DNA of 64,000 nucleotides from an uncultured Prevotellaceae bacterium (GTDB lineage: Bacteria > Bacteroidota > Bacteroidia > Bacteroidales > Bacteroidaceae), in assembly GCA_902799765.1 (NCBI GenBank), contig CADCBZ010000004.1:1-64000 (forward strand), in the 5' to 3' direction. Both the position numbers and the translations under genes were made by a program. Position 1 is the stretch's first letter. Each line of letters begins with the position of its first letter. Below the pieces are notes generated by a model. That model was not told the DNA's origin. It searched no databases and saw only the letters and a list, made by a program, of their open reading frames with translations. This document shows, in pieces, positions 16,699-25,268 of the stretch.

Positions 16699-17983
16699 TA
16701 TTATTCTTTTGTTTTTTAATACCTAAATAGTCTTTATCTAATTCTGCCTTCTTTTTCTCGGTCAGCTGTTCGATGATCTTATCTGCAATAGCCCCGGCAC
16801 GGTCTGAACTAATAGCTGTTGACTTCATAATCTCATCTTTCTTTGACACGAGTTCATCGGTCATCTTTTGTGCTTTGATCGTAAAGTCTTTCTCAGATCC
16901 ATTCATCTGGTCTTTATTATAGACCTTAGAGATAATCTGCTCTGCAGCTTTGGTGAACTGTTTACGGAAGATCTCTTCTGCCTTTGAATTGTATTCACGC
17001 ATCTTTCCCTCACTGATACCGAGTGAATCTTTTACGTGTTGCTGTTGCTTGACGATTTGTGCAATTGTTGCGGAGTCTGTATCGGCACCGATACCCAACA
17101 AGGCATCCATATCTTCCTCAATCATCTCGTCAGGTACAGGCTCCTTAACGGGTTTGACATACTCCATATCATCCGGACTTGGTAACGTATAGAAGAACAG
17201 ACCGACAATCGCTAAGGCAATGGCAAGGGCTGCTGCACCAAGGAGACTTGTTCGCTTCAGATTCTGGGCTTTTTTGATAGCTGCCTCAAACTCTTCAGCA
17301 GAAGCATAGCGCTTATCTGGATCGGCATCTGTAGCCTTTTTTATGATTGGTTTCAGTTCAAAAGGTATGTTTGCAGAATTATATAGGTAAGAAATCAACT
17401 TACCCAGTGAATAGACATCGGTACGAGCGTCTATCTTACCTTTATTAAAGGCCTCAGGTGCAATATAATCTGTTACACCTTCATATAATATGTCAGCATC
17501 CACATTTTTATAGAAGGAACCATGACAGAGCAGACGGACAGCATTATCGTTCTTTCTCATTAAGATGTTTGAGGGCGCATAACATACGTGATAAATACCT
17601 CTCGAGTTCAGATAACTAGTAAAATCGAAGAGAGTCTTCAACGTGGCAGAAATAAATTCATTTCTGGCGACGATAGCGGGATCCTCATTCAATAACTGTT
17701 CGAGCGTCTGGTAGTTTCCTACTTCTACTGCGATGGCAAACACGCCATCGTCTTCTCCATTAGTTGAGAAATGCAACTGCGTCTTATGATCGATAGAAGC
17801 TACAGCATCGCTTTCAGCTTTCACACTATGGCCGAAGAAGATGTCTTCCGTCAACTCATCGTGGAACTGAACGAAATTGGAATACTTTCCATCTATCAGC
17901 CGCTTATAAAAGTAGCCGTAAGGCATGCGAATCTTAGAGGTTTTCTTGACTTCGCGCTGTTCAAGCATTTCTTCGAAATTCAT
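16688..17983 (-). CDS. Membrane-anchored Ser/Thr protein kinase-like protein, predicted pseudokinase
   Basis: A 431-residue protein. Residues 1-240 follow the eukaryotic-type kinase fold: YIAPEAFNKGKIDARTDVYSLGKLISYL retains the APE and DVYSLG motifs. However, the HRDxKxxN loop is HVCYAPSN (132-139) and the DFG motif is CHG (153-155). Both catalytic aspartates are thus replaced, and no glycine-rich loop is apparent. One transmembrane helix lies near residues 245-267. A charged, helical tail with a possible coiled coil follows (KKAELDKDYLGIKKQKNNNEK). It probably acts as a scaffold or allosteric partner rather than an enzyme. Confidence 0.8.
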   Translation of the reverse strand: MNFEEMLEQREVKKTSKIRMPYGYFYKRLIDGKYSNFVQFHDELTEDIFFGHSVKAESDAVASIDHKTQLHFSTNGEDDGVFAIAVEVGNYQTLEQLLNEDPAIVARNEFISATLKTLFDFTSYLNSRGIYHVCYAPSNILMRKNDNAVRLLCHGSFYKNVDADILYEGVTDYIAPEAFNKGKIDARTDVYSLGKLISYLYNSANIPFELKPIIKKATDADPDKRYASAEEFEAAIKKAQNLKRTSLLGAAALAIALAIVGLFFYTLPSPDDMEYVKPVKEPVPDEMIEEDMDALLGIGADTDSATIAQIVKQQQHVKDSLGISEGKMREYNSKAEEIFRKQFTKAAEQIISKVYNKDQMNGSEKDFTIKAQKMTDELVSKKDEIMKSTAISSDRAGAIADKIIEQLTEKKKAELDKDYLGIKKQKNNNEK

Positions 17984-18017
17984 CGCTCAAATGTTACTTT
18001 TAATTGATTTTGATGGG

Positions 18018-18025
18018 CAAAAGTA
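18018..18025 (-). promoter_or_regulatory. Promoter -7 element for the pseudokinase unit
   Basis: Minus strand TACTTTTG, 34 bases before the ATG at 17983. Confidence 0.65.
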
Positions 18026-18089
18026 CACATAAATTCCGAGAAACACAAATTTTTGGGCAGAGATTGCATAGTTTTACGATAATTTGTGT

Positions 18090-18097
18090 TACCTTTG
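18090..18097 (+). promoter_or_regulatory. Promoter -7 element for the aminotransferase gene
   Basis: TTACCTTTGC contains TACCTTTG (TAnnTTTG), about 62 bases before the ATG at 18160; divergent from the pseudokinase promoter. Confidence 0.7.
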
Positions 18098-18159
18098 CAC
18101 CGGTTTTCACAAAAATAAGGTGTGAATTGCCAGAAAGTAATTAAGTAAAACTTAAAAAG

Positions 18160-19362
18160 ATGCCAGAAATATCTGTCCGCGGCCTTGAGATGCCCGAGTC
18201 TCCTATCCGGAAACTTGCTCCTCTTGCTGCTGCCGCCAAGAAAAGAGGAACAAAGGTTTATCACCTGAATATCGGTCAGCCGGATCTGCCTACACCACAG
18301 GTGGGTCTTGATGCGTTGAAGCAGATTGACCGTAATATTCTCGAATATTCCCCGTCACAAGGTTATCTCAGCTATCGTGAGAAGCTGGTCAGCTATTACG
18401 CCAAATATAACATCAACGTCACTGCCGACGATATCATTATCACCTCAGGCGGAAGTGAGGCTGTACTGTTTGCCTTCCTCTCCTGTCTGAATCCTGGTGA
18501 CGAGATTATCGTACCAGAACCAGCTTACGCCAATTATATGGCATTTGCCATCTCTGCCGGTGCGAAGATTCGTACCATTGCAACCACCATTGATGAAGGA
18601 TTCTCGTTGCCAAAGGTAGAGAAATTTGAGGAGCTGATCAATGAGCGCACCCGTGCCATCATGATCTGTAATCCCAACAACCCGACAGGTTATCTCTATA
18701 CCCGTCGTGAGATGAACCAGATCCGTGACCTAGTGAAGAAATACGACCTGTATCTTTTCTCTGATGAGGTTTATCGTGAGTATATCTACACGGGATCTCC
18801 TTATATCTCTGCCTGTCATTTGGAGGGTATCGAACAGAATGTGATTCTGATCGACTCGGTGTCAAAACGCTATTCTGAGTGTGGTATCCGTATCGGTGCG
18901 CTGATTACGAAGAATACCGAGGTGAGAAAGGCAGTGATGAAGTTCTGTCAGGCACGTCTCTCCCCGCCCCTGATCGGTCAGATTGTAGCAGAGGCATCGT
19001 TGGATGCTCCCGAAGAATACTATAGAGATGTTTACGACGAATATGTAGAGCGTCGTAAATGTCTGATTGATGGTCTGAATCGTATTCCTGGAGTCTATTC
19101 CCCCATTCCAATGGGTGCTTTCTATACTGTAGCCAAGCTGCCTGTGGATGATTCAGAGAAGTTCTGTAGATGGTGTCTGTCAGAGTTTGAGTACGAAGGT
19201 GAGACCGTGATGATGGCGCCTGCTGCTGGTTTCTATACCACGCCCGGTGCCGGCATCAACCAAGTGCGTATTGCATACGTGCTGAAGAAGGAAGATCTTG
19301 AGCGTGCACTTATTGTTCTGAAAAAAGCTTTAGAAGCTTATCCCGGTCGAGTGGAAGAATAG
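18160..19362 (+). CDS. Class I/II pyridoxal-phosphate aminotransferase (aspartate aminotransferase-like)
   Basis: A 400-residue fold-type-I aminotransferase. Visible residues: NIGQPDLPTP substrate loop, TSGGSEAVLFAF cofactor-binding turn, CNPNNPTGYLYT with the PLP-ring asparagine near residue 171, SDEVYREYIY, and SVSKRYSECGIRIG with the Schiff-base lysine near residue 233. AspC-type activity (aspartate/2-oxoglutarate) is the likely role, but specificity within this family cannot be fixed by eye. It is followed by the permease gene nine bases later, so the two are likely cotranscribed. Confidence 0.9.
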   Translation: MPEISVRGLEMPESPIRKLAPLAAAAKKRGTKVYHLNIGQPDLPTPQVGLDALKQIDRNILEYSPSQGYLSYREKLVSYYAKYNINVTADDIIITSGGSEAVLFAFLSCLNPGDEIIVPEPAYANYMAFAISAGAKIRTIATTIDEGFSLPKVEKFEELINERTRAIMICNPNNPTGYLYTRREMNQIRDLVKKYDLYLFSDEVYREYIYTGSPYISACHLEGIEQNVILIDSVSKRYSECGIRIGALITKNTEVRKAVMKFCQARLSPPLIGQIVAEASLDAPEEYYRDVYDEYVERRKCLIDGLNRIPGVYSPIPMGAFYTVAKLPVDDSEKFCRWCLSEFEYEGETVMMAPAAGFYTTPGAGINQVRIAYVLKKEDLERALIVLKKALEAYPGRVEE

Positions 19363-19371
19363 TATCTTTCA

Positions 19372-20619
19372 ATGAATTTTCCTTTATTCATAGCCAGAAA
19401 GATCTATAGCGATCAGGGCGACAAACGAAAAGTCAGCCGCCCTGCTATTCGTATTGCCACCATTGGTGTCGCCATTGGTCTGGCGGTTATGATTGTCACT
19501 GTGGGGGTGGTGCTCGGTTTTAAGCACACCATACGTGACAAGGTGGTAGGCTTTGGTGGACATATTCAGATTCATAACATCCTCAGATTCAACGATACTG
19601 ATCCTTACTTCATCACTGCCGATGATAGTCTGATGACGGCCATCAGGAAAATCAAAGGTGTGAGACACACAGAACGCTATACCATCACACAGGGTCTGTT
19701 GAAGACAGAAAGCGACTTCTTAGGCATTGCCTTCAAAGGTGTAGGACCAGAATTCGACAGCACCTTCCTCAAACAGAATCTGGTGGAGGGTCGTATTCCG
19801 AAGTTCAGCGATACCAGCAGCCATTATGAGCTGCTGCTGTCGAAGATGATCGCCAACAAACTGCAACTCAAACTTGGCGATAAAGTCTTTGCCTATTTTA
19901 TTGAGGATGAGAGTGTCCGTACCAGAAAATATACAGTCAGCGGCATCTACGAGACGAACATGACACGCTTTGATGAGAGTCTGTGCTTTATCGATCTTTA
20001 TACCGCCAACAAACTGAATGGTTGGGGGCCTGATGCTTGTACAGGTATTGAGGTTTCGGTGGATAATCTTATGCATCTGGATCATATTGAGAGTACATTC
20101 ATCAAACAGGTGAACCGCAGTACCGACCGAAGTGGCAATACCCTTTCCACACAGACCATTTACGAGGCTTATCCCCAGGTATTTGTCTGGCTTGAACTGC
20201 TTGACATCAACGTGTGGATCATTCTGATACTGATGGTATGCGTGGCTGGATTCACCATGATCAGTGGTCTTCTGATCATCATTCTCGAACGCACGCAGAT
20301 GATCGGTATCCTCAAGGCCCTTGGTGCCCGTAATAAGACCATCCGTCACACCTTCCTCTGGTTCTCCGTGTTCATCATTGGTCAAGGCATGCTCTGGGGT
20401 AACGTGCTGGGCATCGGCATCATTCTGCTGCAGCGATATACAGGCATTATCACACTGGACCCACAGACCTATTACGTCAGTGAAGCTCCAATGGAACTGA
20501 ACCTGCCACTGATTCTTTTAATCAATGTGGCTACATTGTTGATTTGTGTCTTTGTTCTGATAGCTCCTAGTTATCTGATTTCACATATCCATCCAGCAAA
20601 ATCTATGAGATACGAATAA
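19372..20619 (+). CDS. LolC/LolE-type ABC transporter permease (FtsX/MacB fold)
   Basis: A 415-residue inner-membrane protein with the classic four-helix FtsX layout: one helix near residues 27-50 (IATIGVAIGLAVMIVTVGVVLGF), a large periplasmic domain to about residue 280, then three helices including IILILMVCVAGFTMISGLLIII and LILLINVATLLICVFVLIA. ERTQMIGILKALGARNKTIR is the coupling motif typical of lipoprotein-releasing permeases. No cognate ATPase is adjacent. An FtsE-like ATPase is encoded about 23 kb away, but nothing links the two. Probable role: releasing lipoproteins from the inner membrane. Confidence 0.88.
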   Translation: MNFPLFIARKIYSDQGDKRKVSRPAIRIATIGVAIGLAVMIVTVGVVLGFKHTIRDKVVGFGGHIQIHNILRFNDTDPYFITADDSLMTAIRKIKGVRHTERYTITQGLLKTESDFLGIAFKGVGPEFDSTFLKQNLVEGRIPKFSDTSSHYELLLSKMIANKLQLKLGDKVFAYFIEDESVRTRKYTVSGIYETNMTRFDESLCFIDLYTANKLNGWGPDACTGIEVSVDNLMHLDHIESTFIKQVNRSTDRSGNTLSTQTIYEAYPQVFVWLELLDINVWIILILMVCVAGFTMISGLLIIILERTQMIGILKALGARNKTIRHTFLWFSVFIIGQGMLWGNVLGIGIILLQRYTGIITLDPQTYYVSEAPMELNLPLILLINVATLLICVFVLIAPSYLISHIHPAKSMRYE

Positions 20620-20673
20620 ATGTGTTCATTTTTTCACCTATTACGACTTTTTTTCTTCTAAAGCATAAAATAT

Positions 20674-20740
20674 TGCACATTTTTTTTTGAAATGTGCAGA
20701 AGATGACGTATCTTTGCACAAAATTTTCAAATTTGTGCAA
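20674..20740. promoter_or_regulatory. Two dyad operators of TGCACA half-sites flanking the acyl-CoA ligase promoter
   Basis: Dyad 1 is TGCACATTT (20674-20682) with AAATGTGCA (20690-20698). Dyad 2 is TTGCACAAA (20714-20722) with TTTGTGCAA (20732-20740). The promoter -7 element TATCTTTG (20709-20716) lies between and partly inside them. Dyad centres are about 41 bp apart, near four helical turns. This arrangement suits a dimeric repressor, perhaps responding to acyl-CoA. Confidence 0.65.
20709..20716 (+). promoter_or_regulatory. Promoter -7 element of the first acyl-CoA ligase gene
   Basis: TATCTTTG, 28 bases before the ATG at 20745. Confidence 0.75.
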
Positions 20741-20744
20741 TTTA

Positions 20745-22403
20745 ATGGAAGCTTTTAGCAGTTTTAATGCTTATATCCAAAATGCAATCATAGAGAACTG
20801 GGATCAGGATGCGCTGACAGATTATCAAGGCGTGACTCTCCAGTTTCACGATGTGGCACGTAAGATTGAGAAAATACATATCCTCTTTGAGAACAGTGGT
20901 GTTATCAAAGGTGATAAGATAGCCATCTGCGGTCGAAACTCAGCCCATTGGGCTGTTGCTTATCTGGCAACATTGACTTATGGTGCTGTAGCAGTCCCAA
21001 TCCTGCATGAGTTCAATGGAGAACAGATACAAAATATCGTCAATCATTCCGAGTCGAAGTTGCTGTTCATTGGCGACTATGCCGTGAAGACCATTGATCC
21101 TGAACAGATGCCTGCCTTGGAGGCCATCATCAATCTGCCAGACTTCTCTTTGTTGATTTCCCGTTCTGAAAAGGTAACGTATGCGCGCGAACATCTTAAT
21201 ATGTTGTTTGGTAGCAAATATCCAAGGGCTTTCCGTGCAGAGCATGTCAACTATCACAAAGACGAGGCAGAAGAACTGGCACTGATCAACTACACCAGTG
21301 GTACGACTGGCTTTTCTAAAGGTGTGATGCTACCCTATCGTGCGCTTTGGGGAAATGTGGAATTCATTATCAACCGTCTCGGCAAGGAGGTGAAGGCTGG
21401 TGACAATATGCTGAGCATTCTGCCGATGGCCCACATGTATGGAATGGCCATTGAGTTCCTGTTCGGTTTCTGTAATGGGTGTCATCTGTTCTTCCTCACT
21501 CGTCTGCCGTCTCCAGCTATCATCGCTGAGGCTTTTGCTACGGTCAAGCCAGCCGTCATCATCACCGTACCGCTGATCATAGAGAAGATTATCCGTAAGA
21601 AGGTATTCCCGAAGATCCAGAACAATCGCATGCGCTTGTTGCTCCAGATGCCTTATGTCAGCAAGAAGGTGAAGGATCGTATCTACAAAGAGGTCTATAA
21701 GGCCTTCGGCGGAAACTTCTATGAGATCATCGTGGGTGGTGCCCCCTTATCCAAGGAAGTTGAGGAGTTCTTACTTTCTATCAACTTCCCGTTGACCGTC
21801 GGCTATGGTACGACAGAATGTGCCCCATTGATCTCATACTGTGACTGGAAGATCTTCAAGGCTGGTTGTTGTGGTGTTCCTGTAGATAGAATGGAAGTTA
21901 AGATTCTTTCGAGCGACCCGGAAAACATCCCTGGTGAGATTGTCACGAAGGGCACCAATCTGATGCTGGGATATTTCAAGAATGAAGAAGCCACTCATGA
22001 AGCTATTGATGAGGAAGGCTATTATCATACAGGTGATCTTGGTACCATGTCTGAGAGCGGACATATCTTCATCCGTGGACGCATCAAGAACATGCTGCTT
22101 GGTGCCAACGGACAGAATGTCTATCCAGAAGAGATTGAGGATAAGCTCAACACAATGGCTATGGTATCAGAGAGTATTGTCATCCAACGCGGCGACAAGT
22201 TGGTGGCACTTGTACATCCTGACAAGGATGATATGATGTCGTTCAATGAAGATGAACTACAGCATATCATGGAGCAGAACCGTCAGGAACTGAACAATCA
22301 GCTGCCCGTCTATAGCCGCATCTCTGCTATTGAACTCCATGAAGAGGAGTTTGCCAAGACCCCGAAGAAGAGTATCAAACGCTACTTATATCAGAATATC
22401 TAA
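20745..22403 (+). CDS. Long-chain fatty acid--CoA ligase (AMP-binding), copy 1
   Basis: Activates fatty acids to acyl-CoA through an acyl-adenylate; 552 residues. ANL-superfamily motifs: A3 INYTSGTTGFSKGVMLPYRA near residue 180, A5 VGYGTTECAPLISY, A7 YHTGDLG, A8 GRIKNMLLGANGQNVYPEEIE, and A10 TPKKSIKRYLY with the catalytic lysine. The ATG at 20745 is used because upstream in-frame codons overlap the promoter. A second, closely related gene starts six bases downstream. This copy has a stop-gap promoter flanked by two dyads, suggesting regulated expression of both genes. Confidence 0.92.
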   Translation: MEAFSSFNAYIQNAIIENWDQDALTDYQGVTLQFHDVARKIEKIHILFENSGVIKGDKIAICGRNSAHWAVAYLATLTYGAVAVPILHEFNGEQIQNIVNHSESKLLFIGDYAVKTIDPEQMPALEAIINLPDFSLLISRSEKVTYAREHLNMLFGSKYPRAFRAEHVNYHKDEAEELALINYTSGTTGFSKGVMLPYRALWGNVEFIINRLGKEVKAGDNMLSILPMAHMYGMAIEFLFGFCNGCHLFFLTRLPSPAIIAEAFATVKPAVIITVPLIIEKIIRKKVFPKIQNNRMRLLLQMPYVSKKVKDRIYKEVYKAFGGNFYEIIVGGAPLSKEVEEFLLSINFPLTVGYGTTECAPLISYCDWKIFKAGCCGVPVDRMEVKILSSDPENIPGEIVTKGTNLMLGYFKNEEATHEAIDEEGYYHTGDLGTMSESGHIFIRGRIKNMLLGANGQNVYPEEIEDKLNTMAMVSESIVIQRGDKLVALVHPDKDDMMSFNEDELQHIMEQNRQELNNQLPVYSRISAIELHEEEFAKTPKKSIKRYLYQNI

Positions 22404-22409
22404 TCGCGT

Positions 22410-24071
22410 ATGGAACAAATACCAAGCTTTAACGCTCTCATTCAGAAGAGTGTCATTGACAACTGGGACCGCGATGCGCTGACCGACTTTAAGGGACAGA
22501 CGCTACAGTTTCATGATGTTGCCAGAAAAATCGAAAAACTGCACATCCTTTTTGAGAACAGTGGCATTCAGAAAGGCGACAAGATCGCTATGTGTGGCCG
22601 CAATTCATCACAATGGGCCGTAGCATTCATTGCTACCCTCACTTATGGTGCCATCGCAGTGCCCATCCTGCATGAGTTCAATGCAGAGCAGATCCACAAC
22701 ATTGTAAACCATTCTGAGGCCCGTCTGCTTTTCGTGGGCGATCATGTGGCAACGATCATCGATCCTCAGGCGATGCCCACACTGGAAGGTATCATCAACA
22801 ACCCCGACTACTCGCTGATGATCAGTCGTACCGACAAACTGACCTATGCCCGTGAACATCTGAACGAACTCTATGGTAAGAAGTTCCCGAAATACTTCCG
22901 TAAGGAGCATGTGGACTATTACAAGGAGGAGAGTCCGGAAGAGTTGGCTGTCATCAACTACACCAGCGGAACAACAGGCTTCTCCAAGGGTGTGATGCTC
23001 CCCTATCGTGCGCTTTGGTCTAATTATGATTTTGCTTTGAATGTACTTGGCAAACAGATCAAGGCAGGCGATCCTGTCATCTCGATGCTGCCGATGGCCC
23101 ACATGTATGGTATGGCTTTCGAGTTCCTTTTTGAGTTCCTCCATGGCTGTCATGTATTCTACCTAAACCGCATCCCGTCGCCTGCAATCATTGCCCAAGC
23201 TTTGCAGGAGGTGAAACCGGTCATCGTCATTGCCGTACCGCTGATCATTGAGAAGATCGTGCGAAAGAAGGTCTTCCCGAAGATCCAGAACAATCGCATG
23301 CGCCTGTTGCTCCAGATGCCAGTCATCTCTAAGAAAGTCCGTGAGATGATCTGTCAGGAAGTACTGAAGGCATTCGGTGGAAGAATGTATGAAGTCATCA
23401 TCGGTGGTGCTGCCCTGAACCAGGAGGTTGAGCAGTTTCTGAAGCGTATCGACTTCCCCTATACCGTCGGCTATGGTGCAACGGAGTGCGCACCGATTAT
23501 CTGTTACAGAGACTGGCACACCTTCGCCCCTGGCTCATGTGGACGGGCTGCCTTGCACCAGAAGGTGGAGATTGACTCTCCCGATCCTCGTCGCATTCCC
23601 GGTGAGATCCTCACTAAGGGACCTAACGTGATGCTCGGCTACTATAAGAATCCTGAGGCCACAGCAGAAACCATTGACCAGAACGGCTGGTACCACACTG
23701 GAGACCTCGGTACGATGGATGATGATGGTAACGTCTATATCAACGGACGCTCAAAGAATATGCTCCTCGGTCCTAACGGTCAGAACATCTATCCTGAGGA
23801 AATTGAGGACAAGTTGAACTCTATGACAATGGTGATGGAGAGTATCGTCGTACAGCGTGACACCAAGTTGGTGGCCCTTGTTCACCCGGATATGGATGAA
23901 GCCAAGAACTTAGGTTTCTCTATAGAGGATCTGAAGAACATCATGGACCAGAACCTGAACGGACTGAATGAGATGCTTCCTGCCTACGAGAAGATCACCG
24001 AGATAGAGATCCATGAGGATGAGTTTGAGAAGACTCCTAAGAAGTCGATTAAACGATACCTCTATCAATAA
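22410..24071 (+). CDS. Long-chain fatty acid--CoA ligase (AMP-binding), copy 2
   Basis: A 553-residue tandem paralogue of the preceding gene with the same adenylation motifs: INYTSGTTGFSKGVMLPYRA, VGYGATECAPIICY, YHTGDLG, GRSKNMLLGPNGQNIYPEEIE and TPKKSIKRYLY. Identity is high throughout. Around KIQNNRMRLLLQMP even the DNA is nearly identical in the two genes, consistent with a recent duplication or gene conversion. The A5 region and the linker after it differ most (SCGRAALHQKVEID here against CCGVPVDRMEVKIL), which may reflect different chain-length preference. A strong terminator follows. Confidence 0.92.
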   Translation: MEQIPSFNALIQKSVIDNWDRDALTDFKGQTLQFHDVARKIEKLHILFENSGIQKGDKIAMCGRNSSQWAVAFIATLTYGAIAVPILHEFNAEQIHNIVNHSEARLLFVGDHVATIIDPQAMPTLEGIINNPDYSLMISRTDKLTYAREHLNELYGKKFPKYFRKEHVDYYKEESPEELAVINYTSGTTGFSKGVMLPYRALWSNYDFALNVLGKQIKAGDPVISMLPMAHMYGMAFEFLFEFLHGCHVFYLNRIPSPAIIAQALQEVKPVIVIAVPLIIEKIVRKKVFPKIQNNRMRLLLQMPVISKKVREMICQEVLKAFGGRMYEVIIGGAALNQEVEQFLKRIDFPYTVGYGATECAPIICYRDWHTFAPGSCGRAALHQKVEIDSPDPRRIPGEILTKGPNVMLGYYKNPEATAETIDQNGWYHTGDLGTMDDDGNVYINGRSKNMLLGPNGQNIYPEEIEDKLNSMTMVMESIVVQRDTKLVALVHPDMDEAKNLGFSIEDLKNIMDQNLNGLNEMLPAYEKITEIEIHEDEFEKTPKKSIKRYLYQ

Positions 24072-24083
24072 AATCCAAAAAGA

Positions 24084-24118
24084 AAGCTCTCCGTTGGTTG
24101 GAGAGCTTTTCTTTTTTA
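24084..24118. terminator. Bidirectional intrinsic terminator
   Basis: AAAGCTCTCC (24084-24093) pairs with GGAGAGCTTT (24101-24110), loop GTTGGTT, then TCTTTTTTATT on the plus strand and CTTTTTGG on the minus strand. It separates acyl-CoA ligase 2 from the convergent membrane protein gene. Confidence 0.9.
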
Positions 24119-25267
24119 TTCAAACTCGAAGAAATACCAGTAGGTTCCGCGATACTCCTCACTAACCCTGGTCTTCCGTTCCATCGTATCCTGATACTGC
24201 TGTTTCAACTCCTGATAGTTGGCATAGTCTTCTTCCATCACAGGAACCTTAAAGTTTACCAACGGATTAGAGCGGCTATGCATATAGAGTGTCAATGCCT
24301 CACGATAATGCTTCGGCAGATGAGCATCCAAAGTATAATAATCGCCTACTGTCTGTGCAAAGCTATCAAGTTTCTTATCTATCAGATAGCCGCAAAGCAG
24401 ATAGTCTGCAATCGCCTTGTTGTTCACGGAATCACGGCGTTGCAGCATCGCTAAATAACGCTGAGGTTCCATCGTCTCAGCCGGACGGGCGCCCATAAAT
24501 CGATAAAGGCTGTCTGTCGGACAAAGCAACATCTTGGTCTTACCATTGGTAGGCAATATATCCGAACTGTTACCCGTGATCGGATACTCAAAGAGATGTT
24601 CGCCCATCTCCCCACAGCGTGCCAGCGCATACATACGGAGCATCAGCAGATCAGCGTCACTTTCAAGCGACTTCTTCCCCACCTTCAATGCCTCCTGATA
24701 GTTGCCTCGCATCAGATTTCCTTCCACTTTCATACGGTATTGGAACACGATATTGGTATTACCGATCCACGCCACACTGGCAATCATCACTACCATGATC
24801 AGCAGATTCACCCACATCGAACGGGACAATAACGAGAACATGAGTTCCTTCTCTATGTTATCATACATGCGGGCAAAGAAGATCAGTACTACCCATATTA
24901 CTGCCAGAATGATGACCACTCCCAGGGAGTAGTTAAAAGACTCTCCTTGATCAATGGTCTGACTAATACCAGTCAGCATCGCTAACATGAGCATCGACGG
25001 ACCGTATGTCAACGCATGGAAACGCTTGTGCAACTTGACAGCTCTATGGATGATCAACTGCAGGATCATCAACACGACCGTGATGATCACTGCCCCCACG
25101 ATACGGTTATAGTGGGTTAAGCCACCACTCAACACATGTTGCGTCATGGCCAGGGCATCAGCCTGGAAGTTATAAAGCCAGCCCCAGGCAAACAGCACAA
25201 AAACAATAGCACACATCACACGGATGGTAATGGTGCTACTGTCTTTATCAGGTTTGTAATAATTCAT
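24116..25267 (-). CDS. Multi-pass membrane protein with C-terminal soluble domain (possibly DUF6057)
   Basis: A 383-residue protein with about five predicted transmembrane helices in the first 190 residues (IRVMCAIVFVLFAWGWLY, VGAVIITVVLMILQLII, PSMLMLAMLTGI, LGVVIILAVIWVVLIFF, WVNLLIMVVMIASVAWI). A helical C-terminal half includes GNYQEALKVGKKSLESDADLLMLR, resembling a tetratricopeptide-like helix pair. I am not certain of the family name. It begins one base after the glgB stop, so the two are almost certainly translated from the same message. A link to glycogen metabolism is only positional. Confidence 0.65.
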   Translation of the reverse strand: MNYYKPDKDSSTITIRVMCAIVFVLFAWGWLYNFQADALAMTQHVLSGGLTHYNRIVGAVIITVVLMILQLIIHRAVKLHKRFHALTYGPSMLMLAMLTGISQTIDQGESFNYSLGVVIILAVIWVVLIFFARMYDNIEKELMFSLLSRSMWVNLLIMVVMIASVAWIGNTNIVFQYRMKVEGNLMRGNYQEALKVGKKSLESDADLLMLRMYALARCGEMGEHLFEYPITGNSSDILPTNGKTKMLLCPTDSLYRFMGARPAETMEPQRYLAMLQRRDSVNNKAIADYLLCGYLIDKKLDSFAQTVGDYYTLDAHLPKHYREALTLYMHSRSNPLVNFKVPVMEEDYANYQELKQQYQDTMERKTRVSEEYRGTYWYFFEFE

Positions 25268-25268
25268 A

